Of a stretch of DNA of 64,000 bases, positions 25,823-35,400 are shown one piece after another (position 1 is the stretch's first letter; the number at the start of each line of letters is the position of its first letter). The translations under genes were made by a program, and so were the position numbers. Source of the stretch: Pycnopodia helianthoides (lineage: Eukaryota > Echinodermata > Asteroidea > Forcipulatida > Asteriidae); NCBI GenBank assembly GCA_032158295.1, contig CM063248.1, forward strand, positions 19,679,273-19,743,272. Reading direction: 5' to 3'. The notes under the pieces were generated by a model. That model was not told where the DNA came from and searched no databases. It saw only the letters and a list, made by a program, of their open reading frames with translations.

Positions 25823-27622
25823 CTGCAATGTAAGTTGAGCTCAGTTTTGCCTTCTTTGCTGACCCATAAAATACATGTTTGTTTGTCAATTTAATTATTG
25901 TTAATTTCCATTAACTTCTGTAGCCACAAGAAAATTCGTTTTTTTTTATCAGAGTAGTTAATTTATTTGACCGTGTCCAGAAATTTCTTCAATAAAAATC
26001 TCGCGGTCTGGAAGAATTGAGTCCAGAGACAGAAGCAGTGATTAGTTGGCATGCAGCAGGCTTTGAACTTCACAATAATCCTCTCTTCCCAGGGGCCCCT
26101 CAAAATGATCCAGTAGAATTTAAACTTCAAAGCAGTCACAACACTTGCACGCCTCTCCAACAGAGATATCCAAGGTTTAGTTAAGATAAGTACCTGGATA
26201 CATTACCAGGCCTAGAATTACACGGCAGCCATGGAAGCCATGACCTGGAAGCCGGTCTTGGCCTTGGTGCCCCTTCAAAAGTTTCCAATAGTTTTTTTAA
26301 GATTTTCCAATAGACCCCTTGCATAACGTGCAATGCTGCTGGTATGCCGAGGTCAGGTGCACCTTTTTACGCCTCCTTTGGCCTCAGTGAGGGCGCTGTT
26401 TAAAAGTTTGACATCATATGCAAGGGCTCTATAGACCATGTTACATTTGTTTACAGAGTGTTGACCTCGTACATTTTAATGCTATTCCTGACGGGCAAGA
26501 TGCTACACATAACACAGGCTCAATGGGAAAATTTATATTTTGTGTCATAATTTTCACATAAATTCAAAAATTTACAAAAGCAACAGCTGTACAGCTTTTG
26601 AGATGCCCCCCCCCCCTTCTTCATATAAAAAGTTAAAAAAAATCAGACAGTGCGATCTCCATAAAACATCAGATTTGTTGTATTCTTCCATTGAGCTGTG
26701 TACAAAGGTGCCCGCCGGAAGTCCAGGCTCTGTGGCTCTTTTATAAACATGTGATGTCACAGGTCACATTGTCTATTGGAAGTGTCCCTTTTCAAAATGA
26801 AAATAGCCTTGCCTCCAAACTCCAGGCCTACTTTACACACCTTGTCCTAATGGAGCTAAACTGGATATGGTGAAACTTGACTGCAATTACTCGCTGGACC
26901 GATGTTAAGATGACAGACAGCTTCCAGATGTAAGACGATGGAGGAAGCGCTATGGCAGCACTGATCGAAGGAAGAAAGTTGGGCACCTTGGATGCAAGAA
27001 GATTCAATTTAAATTACTCAATGAAACTGTGTGTTTGAAGATAAAGTGGTGAGTTAAAAAAAATAAATAAAATGTACCTGTATAAAATATTTCATTGGAA
27101 GCTCTTTGTCCAGACAAGCACCCAAAAGTAGTTACATTCAGATAAATATCTTTCAATTCTGTTGACCATTGAAGTATTTTATCGATGAGATAAACAAGAT
27201 AAATCTTCTCTTATTGGTTGTTCAATTAAAACATTTTATTAAAAACATAAAAGTTAAACTGTGTGGATAATTTTATTCTCAGTAGATTCTGGTCTTGTTC
27301 CTGGTTCAGTGAAGTATTTTTAGCAACAGGCCTGCGGTTTTGTTGATTTTCCTCCCAAACCCAATTCTTTTACTCACTATATAACCAGTCAGAAAAGTAC
27401 CTCCAGACCTAAGCACAACAAAAAGTAAAAATAAAATCTTACATGTACTCCACAATGAGTCTCTACACTCTTCCTCTTGTTATACACCAGGGCCAAGGAA
27501 ACACAGAGCAGAAAGCCCGCTGCCATGGTGCTCAAGGTGAAGATAATGGCTACAGAGAATGGGATGGAGAGAAGCCTCGGAGGCAGGCTTCTCGGCTCAG
27601 GTTGAGAGTTCCGCAATTGCAT
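20312..27622 (-). CDS. PGAP2: PGAP2, GPI-anchor lipid remodelling protein (six exons)
   Basis: Exons 27622-27449, 26986-26841, 24368-24265, 23984-23878, 21768-21661 and 20442-20312 (stop TGA). Coding sum is 770 nt, about 256 residues, against 254 in human PGAP2. Joined protein has the family landmarks in order: membrane segment 1 (AIIFTLSTMAAGFLLCVSLA), THCG followed by VPNFLPSISAAI, YIWK, then ELLENLSLIALTCISSSENT, a membrane segment ending MLLMCVVYK, AVYFYYRHTYYC, and YTFFSAFEYLVVLTN. PGAP2 is a multi-pass Golgi protein of the FRAG1/DRAM/Sfk1 family needed to reacylate lyso-GPI anchors with saturated lipid. Splice phases agree at every junction except the end of exon 5, where AAT-TAG precedes GTAAGA: one base must be missing there, because the last exon needs phase 1. 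The exon 1 donor is read as GGA|GTACAT to match the family; a stronger GTAAGA 6 nt later would add two residues. Introns are full of repeats. The start is ATG 27622, with an in-frame stop upstream. Confidence 0.9.
20587..20640. mobile_element. MITE family A, right-end fragment
   Basis: TTGTGCTTAAGTAGCTCTG followed by GAGATTGGGCCCGGGG is a mutated right end of family A; the left end is not visible. Confidence 0.5.
20748..21520 (+). repeat. Degenerate 64-bp tandem array in PGAP2 intron 5
   Basis: Unit built on GAGTTGTCTGCTAACTCAGT and TAAGTTTTCTGCTAATTCAA, then CTGCTTCATACTAGTT, best kept at 20860-21190 and decaying to either side into shorter CTGCTAACTCA pieces. Confidence 0.85.
21819..22228. 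mobile_element. TIR element family C in PGAP2 intron 4
   Basis: Starts CAGGGCTCGAATTTGG and ends AAAATTCGAGCCCTG; the interior has CCACAAGACCG near one end and GGCCTCGGGCCTGCGGTCC near the other. Confidence 0.7.
22420..23474 (+). repeat. 53-bp satellite array, 20 copies, in PGAP2 intron 4
   Basis: Twenty copies of a 53-bp unit (AACACTATGGGAAGCCATAA, ATGCAAAGCAACAACAGACA, GCCACAGTTTGTT) with start-to-start spacing of exactly 53 and no differences that I could find apart from the first few bases. Confidence 0.95.
23628..23768. mobile_element. Small TIR-like element (CCTTGCATTGG) in PGAP2 intron
   Basis: Ends around CCCTTGCATTGG and TGACGTCATAATGCAAG; shares GAGGGCGCTGTTT with the 26.3-kb element. 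Termini are weak. Confidence 0.4.
24030..24193. mobile_element. Family G element in PGAP2 intron 3
   Basis: Contains GGTCTGGAATTACACAG, GGTGCCCCTTCAAAAGTTTC, TTTTCCAGTGGAAGTGC and GATGAAATTCCACGGC. It fills most of the 280-bp intron between two PGAP2 exons. Confidence 0.55.
25196..25262 (+). mobile_element. tRNA-like SINE head, second copy
   Basis: GGGCTAGATAACTCAGTTGG, TAGAGCACCGGC and GCAGGTTGAAGGTCGC are a diverged copy of the head at 55535-55625. The B box is degraded. Confidence 0.4.
25399..25819 (+). mobile_element. tRNA-Leu(CAA)-derived SINE, near full length
   Basis: The head has an A box (TGGCCGAGCGG), anticodon loop CTCAAGC, a long variable arm and a B box (GGTTCGAGTCC at 25463-25473), so it derives from tRNA-Leu(CAA). 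A body follows (CTTCGGATGGGACGTAAAGC, then AGGCGCTATATAAATAC) and the element ends in an (ATT)n tail. It lies in PGAP2 intron 2, antisense to the gene. Confidence 0.8.
26207..26832. mobile_element. Family G element with a nested element, PGAP2 intron 2
   Basis: The outer element starts CAGGCCTAGAATTACAC and ends ACTCCAGGCCTAC, like the copies at 10063 and 24030. It is split after TTTTCCAA by an insertion starting TAGACCCCTTGCAT and ending near GTCACATTGTC. The outer end stops just before the donor of the PGAP2 exon at 26841. Confidence 0.6.
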
Positions 27623-27824
27623 TATGCTGCTGTCCTCCAACCTCCAGGCTTAGAACTTAAAACTCTGAGAGAAAACAACGGATCGATAGGTCAAGAATAG
27701 CTAAAACCAGATCTAACACTAAAAAAAGTAAAAAACAAAATACATGCACTACTTTGTAATACACCTTGGCACTAACAAACTTGACCTACACACATTCAGC
27801 ACCATGCAAGCTTGGCACCTTGTG

Positions 27825-28151
27825 CAGGGCTCGAAATTAACAATGGAACACAGGCCCAAAGGCCAGTGTATTTAGTGTCGGGCCAGTGAACTCATGACCG
27901 GACAAGTCTGGCGGTCATCTGTTTTCAAATAATAATACCTCACCTTTTCTTTCAATTCTGCTGAGATGAAAGTTTGACCCATAAAGACAAATGAGACAAA
28001 TCTGTTGCTCAAATAAAAACAGTTTAATTGTGACCCTGTGTACTTTCTATCTTGGTTCCGGTCTTGTATTGTAACAAATTTTCTGGTCAAGTAAAAGTTT
28101 TGAGCTACAAGTCCCTGCAGTCTTGTGGATTTTCCCCAAATTTGAGCCCTG
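27825..28151. mobile_element. TIR element family C, inverted copy upstream of PGAP2
   Basis: Starts CAGGGCTCGAAATTAAC and ends CCCCAAATTTGAGCCCTG. It lies within the PGAP2-WDR55 intergenic region. Confidence 0.7.
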
Positions 28152-28643
28152 TTTTAATCTCTGCACCATGTGGATGGGCTTTCGAACAACTCAGCACTTC
28201 CAAACACAGAAATAGTTTATCATAAAATTTGCTGTTGAAGTTTGATGTTTGTATCATCAGTGATGGTAGTTGTGATAATTTCATTCCTTGATCCTACACT
28301 TCTCTTTCTCTAACTTGTGGCTCCCAAGGATTTTTTTAGATGGGAAATAAAGTCTAAAATTGCCGTACGGTAACATTTGGCTAAAATTCTGTATCCGACT
28401 GCCACATTCTCTTCTACTTATGTCAACTCAAATTCTAAAATCAATTAATATTTGGCAACAATGGATAATTTCATATCTGAGTACAAAGTGCCTGTTCCTC
28501 TTTGTAAACATTGTCATTACACAAAATACAAAATTTCTGCCTTTCTGGACAAGACCTGGTGGTGAAAGGATATATAATTTGACCAAAATAAGGGAGATAA
28601 AGTGACACTGGCAGTCTGATAATTATTATCAGTGCGAGGGATC

Positions 28644-28730
28644 GTTACTGGACCCAGCAATATTTATAAAATTTTATTTAGCGCCATTTAATCTTCAAAA
28701 TGTAAAAATAGCATTGTTGGGTCCAGTAAC
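28644..28730. repeat. Short hairpin element
   Basis: GTTACTGGACCCAGCAAT and ATTGTTGGGTCCAGTAAC are inverted arms around a 50-bp AT-rich loop. Confidence 0.7.
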
Positions 28731-28836
28731 TCGGACCATTGAGCAAGTATGCTAGGCTAATTTTCCGCAGGATGCCACCAGGCACCACTCCATCTCCAAA
28801 AATTTGGATGCAATAAAACCGCCTAAAAATTCTTAC

Positions 28837-28885
28837 CTATAGTATGAAGAAGGTGTACGGAAGATGTACAGGCAAAAAAAGGGCC
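28837..28885 (-). other. Possible untranslated first exon of PGAP2 (copy 1)
   Basis: Minus strand ends in ATAG|GTAAGAAT, a strong donor, after a C/T-rich stretch (CCTGTACATCTTCCGTACAC). It resembles the segment ending at 29211. Both lie upstream of the first PGAP2 coding exon in the right orientation. The 5' limit is arbitrary. Evidence is a donor motif and paralogy only. Confidence 0.22.
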
Positions 28886-29210
28886 TATGCTAGGACAGAT
28901 TGATGATAATAGCATTTTTTGCTCATATCACTATCAGTATCATCAGTGATTGAGGCCGGAAGAAGTCAACAGCTATGGACCTAAGACTAAGACTGAGTAG
29001 ACTCACTGACAAGTGACAGTGACACTAGTGACAAGACAAGGAAGAGTAATTTAGTAACCTAGACAAGTAAAAAATTGACTTTTTTAGTTTTACATTATTA
29101 ATAGTACTAGTAAGTTTGGCTTATCGCAGACATGCAGGCCAAATTTCTGCAGCATGCCATCAATTTTTCTCCCTTAATTTAGGTCAAATTAAACTGAATA
29201 ATATTCTTAC

Positions 29211-29300
29211 CTATCAAGAAGGAAGGGGTAACCGAACATGTACAGCCAAACAAACACAGGTGCCTCACGGCTCCCATCACAACAGCCCCTCAGTCTGTTG
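29211..29300 (-). other. Possible untranslated first exon of PGAP2 (copy 2)
   Basis: Minus strand carries GGCTGTACATGTTCGG and ends GATAG|GTAAGAAT. It is the better of two similar donor-bearing segments. If it is the true first exon, PGAP2 and WDR55 start sites would be only about 100-150 bp apart and share a bidirectional promoter. The 5' limit is a guess. Confidence 0.28.
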
Positions 29301-29303
29301 AGC

Positions 29304-29402
29304 TAATTAACGGTCTCAAAAATAGTGCCCTCTTTCGGAGGAAATTGTTTAGTTTAATTAACGGTCCAAAAAATAGCGCCCTCTTTTGGGAGAAAATGTT
29401 TA
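29304..29402. promoter_or_regulatory. Duplicated promoter-proximal element upstream of WDR55
   Basis: Two adjacent copies (about 48 bp, starting at 29304 and 29355) share TAATTAACGGTC, then AAAATAG[T/C]GCCCTCTTT and GAAA[T/A]TGTTTA. They end 43 bp before the WDR55 ATG. Position between two divergent genes suggests a proximal promoter, but no TATA box is visible. Confidence 0.4.
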
Positions 29403-29442
29403 TTTCGTACTCCGGTCATTATTTGTAATTGGGCAAAATTAA

Positions 29443-29453
29443 AAGATGGCGGC
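29443..29453 (+). promoter_or_regulatory. YY1-type AAGATGGCGGC motif overlapping the WDR55 start codon
   Basis: AAGATGGCGGC spans the initiating ATG. This word is the known YY1 core found at TATA-less housekeeping start sites and also gives a good translation context. Confidence 0.5.
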
Positions 29454-32400
29454 CACCATGTCAGAAAACGTGACAGATCCTGATGATTGTGCTAAAGATG
29501 ATTCTGTCTCTGATGAAGCCAGTAATGTCTCTGAAGAAGAAGAAGAAGAAGAAGAATCGGAAAGTGAAAGTGAGGGAGAAAGCGATAATGCCGATAGTGA
29601 AGAAGACGAGGATGAATCGGAGGTGAAATAATTAATAATATTGCGTCGTACTCCGTGTAGTACTACTACTAGTAGTAGTATACTCCTAGAATTATGAGGT
29701 TCCATGAACCTCATTAGAGGTCCATGTACAAACTACAATACAAAACTTTTTTCATTTACGTTTCTGCACCTGGAGTTCTCATTTGAAATCGGATCTCGCT
29801 AAAATTAGGCTCTACGTGTTCCTTGGAATCTCATTGAGCGTTGCATGGGTCAAGAAAATCCACTCCGCAAATTTAAAATTGTTAAAAAGCAATAAATTCT
29901 TACCGTCATTCCCAGTCCTCTTCAAACAGTGTGAGTGTTATAACAAATATGGCGCTTGCTGCGCTCGCAAAGGTCTACCGAACAAACTGGTACTCCGCGC
30001 GCAGCAACGCTGGTCCCGGCAACTGTACGTTGGTTTTGTACACACATCATGTGACTACAGCGCCATATTTGTTATAACACTCACACTGTTTGAAGAGGAC
30101 TGGGAATGACGGTAAGAATTTATTGCTTTTTAACAATTTTAAATTTGCGGAGTGGATTTTCTTGACCCATGCAACGCTCAATGAGATTCCAAGGAACACG
30201 TGGAGCCTAATTTTGGCGAGATCCGATTTCAAATGAGAACTCCAGGTGCAGAAACGTAAATGAAAAAAAGTTTTGTATTGTAGTTTGTACATGGACCTCT
30301 ATGAGGTTCATGGAACCTCATAATTCTAGGAGTAGTAGTAGTAGTAGTCGGCATGAGTCAGACAGAGTCAGACACAGTTCATCCCACACACATAAATTTA
30401 GAATCTGTTTTTGTAATTTTGTTTACTACTTACTCCTTGTGAATGACTGCCTGTAGTACTTACTTGAGTACTACTTCTTTACTTAATAATACCTTAGCAT
30501 GCCAAGTTTACGACTAACTACACCCCAGTTACTTACACTATGTTTACAAGTTTTTTAGCCCACCTTGTTGGGCTGTCAAGTTTCATGGCTCTCTTTTAAC
30601 ATCGGTCATATAACACGACCGATGTTAAAAGAGAGCCATGACAGCCCAACAAGGTGGGCTAGTTTACAAGTATACAACAATAAGTATTAAAGTAACTGTA
30701 TAGGACTGAAGAAGAATTAAACTGACATTTGGACAAGGTTAGCTGAAATTTACTCTTGATTTAAAGGTTGAAGCCAGTGAGTGAGTAAATTGTAATTGCC
30801 TCTTGATCAATAATAATTTAATCATGGCAACCTCAAAAGTTACATTGTGTTGTAATTTAATTAATGCTGATAAGCGGCCCCCTAACACAGTAACATGCCT
30901 AAGTCCTAAGTTTGAAGTTCTTAAAGGAACATTACAGAATTGGTTTTGCTAACAAAACAGTTGCTGGCAGTGTAAGCACTTTATGTAATCCACCACATAC
31001 ACAAACTGACAAACCTGTAGAAGTTTGAGATCGATCGGCCATCTGGGTCACGAGAAAATAGTGAAAAACCGATAACACAATTGCGTGAAATCGTATAGAT
31101 TCAACAAACGAATAAAACTCCAATCGGAAAATTAGTTTATTCATTTCTCATCAAATATGGCAATTCAGACAGAAATATTTCAAGGGATGTTTTCTACCAT
31201 CATCATCATTAGACTGTGTAAGTTTTATGTAAATCTGTGACCAAAAAGTATTTTTTACGAGTTTTGTTTCTTACCAATTTTGTAACGTTCCTTTAAATTA
31301 ATGCATTTTTAAACAATATGTTGTTTAAAAACGCATCATATGTTAAGTTTTAAAAAAAGAATGTGACTGTGATTGTGTTATTTTGTTTTCAACAACAGAA
31401 TGCAGGGGACAGATGAACACAGGGCCAAGGTTTTTATTTTCCTTAGATTAGTTTCCCCAATCCTGTTAAACAATCCTCTCACTAATCTTCTTATTTGTTT
31501 AAATGGCTTTAACCCTCTTGCTGTCTGACCATTCAATACCATTCAAGTGGTTTTGAATGATAGATAAACTATGCCAGCCTGAAATATGATACCATGAGGG
31601 AATGCATGTACACAGTACACAGTTAGTTCTGTGCACAGTTGTGCCACCGTACACAACCTTGGCAGTCGAATGGTTTCAAATGGTTGGTCAACTCACTGGA
31701 AAATGTTGCCAAGAGTCACTGACAGTAGGAGGGTTAAAGTGGCCTTGTATTATAATGTTCTACTTCTTATCTTTAAAAAAAATTACAAAGCCTACAAGTA
31801 AGTAACATGCAGTGTGTTTTTTTTTAGATATAAAAAAAACATCTTGAAGAGGAGTATGAGTAGAAACCAGACTTTCATTCCATTTATTAATATATATTAT
31901 TTATGATGATTGTACCGGTAACCCTCCTCCCCTGACTCTGGTCAGGGACTGTTTGGGAAGAGGGTTACAAGTATCTTTAGTTTAACTCTCTTTTTGTTTC
32001 TTCCCTTTTTTCTCAGGCACCCAAACCCAAGACCATTTTGTGTGATGATATGATGTCCAGATTATGCTGTCACCCTAGTGATAATATATTGGCTGGAGCT
32101 ATGATGGATGGCTCTGTCAAACTGTAAGACCCATAACATGATGATGGTGTTCACATTGTGGACATGAAAATTAAAAGTTCAAACATTGGTGCAGTTCTTT
32201 GTAAAGTTTTACCTTCAGAAGCTATCAGTTTTTATTTGGTATGTGGTATTTTTGTGATTATATCTTATGTGTTTGAGGTTGTTTTTTCATATAAAACAAA
32301 TACAGAAAGTGTGTGAATAAATCTTGATATTAATTGTCTTTCAGAGTTTGTTGCTTTACTTTCACCAACAAAAAGTAAACCCAAACTTCTTCAGAAAAAA

Positions 32401-35400
32401 CTTGGTGTTAAAGATCTTAACTACTTCCCTTTTTTGCCAGGTTCTCTTTTTCAGCAGAGACACCAAACGAAGAGATAATGTCTTTGCCAGCTCATCAGAA
32501 AGCCTGTAGGGGTGTGGCCTTCTCAAAAGATGGTAAAAGTAAGTTTCTTTTCGCTGTGATCAGTGGACATCACAATAACAATTGGTTTTATGTAAGTGCT
32601 GTTGAAGAACTTGAAAAGAGTTGTCATCGTAAACACAATGTATTTTCTTTCAAATTGTTACTCTGGATAACTATTTAGCATGAGCTAAAAGGTTATTGTG
32701 CAAAAGAACACTTAGTTACCATTTTATGTTCTCATACACGGTCTAAACCTGACCATGTAACGCATGTTTACAAATAGAGCCACATAGCCTGGACTCCAGA
32801 TCTTTGACTTTTAGCTTCTTTGTTTAAAATATAATTATTACCAGATATTTTCACTTCTGAATTTGACGAACACTCTATCTCTTACAGCGCTATACACAAT
32901 TTCTAGAGACAAATCACTGAGGGTATTTGATGCCAACACAGGACACACGACACAGCAGTTCCTTAAGGCACATGATAGCCCCATCTACTGTTTACTGGTT
33001 GCTGATGAGAATCTTATTGCGACAGCCGATGATGAAGGCCAATTCAAAGTAAGGCATTACAAGGGTAGGAAAATCGGATGGATTTTATACTCAAGTCAAC
33101 CTTTTACGAGGGGCTAGGTTTAGACCATGTAACACACGTTTACAAAAGGAGCCACAGAGCCTGGACTCCAGACCTTTGACTTTTAGCTTCTTTGTTTAAA
33201 ATATATCATTATTACCAGGCTTCCTTTTTATAATATGTAAGTGCCATTAAAAACTAAAAAACATACAAAGTTTTCTGTGCTAGGCAATTTCCTCTTCTAT
33301 GGGTTTTCAGGCATTGCATGGTGAGATATCAATGTATACTTCAGTTTGCGGTAACACCATGTGTATGTTTCTACTTTGCTGTGTAGAATTGTTCTTTACG
33401 AACTCTACTACCACAGAGTAGATTTCGGAATTCGAGAGACTACTTAGTGCTGAAAAGAACTGTCCTGCTTGTTAACTACTACCTGGGGTGGGGGGTGGGG
33501 GTTTAGGAAATCAGCCTGGACTACTACCAGCTACTAAGTTTCCTCTTGTTTTGGGAAAAACCAAAGTTCTATGTCTGTATTATAGATTCCCTAAAATTAC
33601 CAATAACCTCCTGGACTAGCCTCCACTGACTGTTTGGACTATAAGGTGACTGACACTACAGTGGTTTTTTTCTGCAGGTATGGGACCTGAGAAAGAAGCA
33701 TGCTATTATGGAGGTGAAGGAGAATGAAGATTACATCAGTGAGATGGCCATTGACAAGGCTGGACGAGTCATTGTTGCAACAAGGTAACCATGCCAAGCT
33801 CAGGCTGTGTCCAAATTGGTAGCTACAGCGGTTACAGCTCGATAGTCCGAAGGTTCGATGTTCCGAAGGTTCGTTAGTCCGAAGGTTCGTTTGTCCGAAG
33901 GTTCAATAGTCCGAAGGTTCGATAGCCCGAAGGTTTGATAGTCCGAATTGACAATAAGGTTCGATAGTCCGAATTGACAATAAGGTTCGATAGTCCGAAT
34001 TGACAATAAGGTTAGATCGTCGATTCGGACTATCGGACCTTATCGTCGATTCGAACTACCGAACCTTCGGACCAGTGAACCTTCGGATCAATGAACCTTT
34101 GGAATAATGAACCTTTGGACTATCGCATCAAATGTTCGGATTAACGAACCCTGTTTCATTTTCGGACTAATGAACCCCCTGTTATGGGAAATTTGTGCGT
34201 TCGGACTATCGAACCTTCGGACTATTGAACCTTCGGACTATTGAACCTTCGGACTATTGAACTATCAAACCTTCGGACTATTGAACCTTCGGACTATCAA
34301 ACCTTCGGACTATTGAACCTTCGGACTATCAAACCTTCGGACTATTGAACCTTCGGACTATCAAACCTTCGGACTATTGAACCTTCGGACTATCGGGCGG
34401 ACACCACTACAGCTACGTCTAGATTTCTGCGTCATCATGCATTGAAGTATAGGATGTCCTTAGCGGTGACTGCTCTTTATTCCGACATCCCTATGTTCCG
34501 AAAACCCCTCGTGATGTACACACTATGGGTAAGGGTTAGGATAAGGGTTAGGGTTGGGGTTAGGATTAGGAAAATACACACTGGTTTTGAAACATAGGGG
34601 TGTTGGAACATAGGTGTGTGACCTCCTTAGCAACACGGATACGGCCTAACTTCATGGGTCATGTGGGCAATCAGCTTTTACATTAAACATGTTATTGTAA
34701 ACTTGCTTAAAATAATATGTTGTTGGGTACCCTACCAAAGGTTGTCAGTAAGTAAGATGCCTCACACCTCTAACATCAAAGAGCTATCTGCTCTTAAATT
34801 CTGCCGTTTTCTGAACATGGAATAGTTTGCATGTTTGAGTTGCCATGTACATTGGCTACAGGCAACTTTGCCATTTTGACAAAAAATATTTCCGTTGGTG
34901 TTTGTACCAAATTTACAATGGAGTTGTTGAATATTTGTTTGACAGTTTTTATACTCGTGTTTTCTTCCAGTGGTGATGGTACGATGTCCAGTTTCAACAT
35001 TAGGCGGAGGAAGTTTTTGATGAAATCGGAGAATGTTCAGAACGAGATGATGACAATAACACTAGTAAAGGTACATGTTGTTTATTGCAGTCATGAATAT
35101 TCATCAATGATTTGAACCTGATAAACATGACTGTACAGGCCATTTCTAAACTAAGCCATTTATAACTGATGCTGTTGTATTTTTATTTAGGGCAAAATTA
35201 ATATTCCTGTGCATCCTCTGCATGCATCATACAGGAAATTTTATCCTGGGTTTTAACACCAAGTAAATGATTGGAAATTAATGAGAAAACAATTAATTTC
35301 AATCTGACAGCTCAATGATGATAAAGGTCTTACCAGTACAATCCTCTATTGAAAAAACCTCATCTGAAATTCAGCTGCAGCCCATGAAATAGCCTTTGAA

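Noticed and set aside
29116..29301. Small ORF just upstream of WDR55
   Set aside because: Overlaps the duplicated donor-bearing segment on the other strand; no recognisable product.
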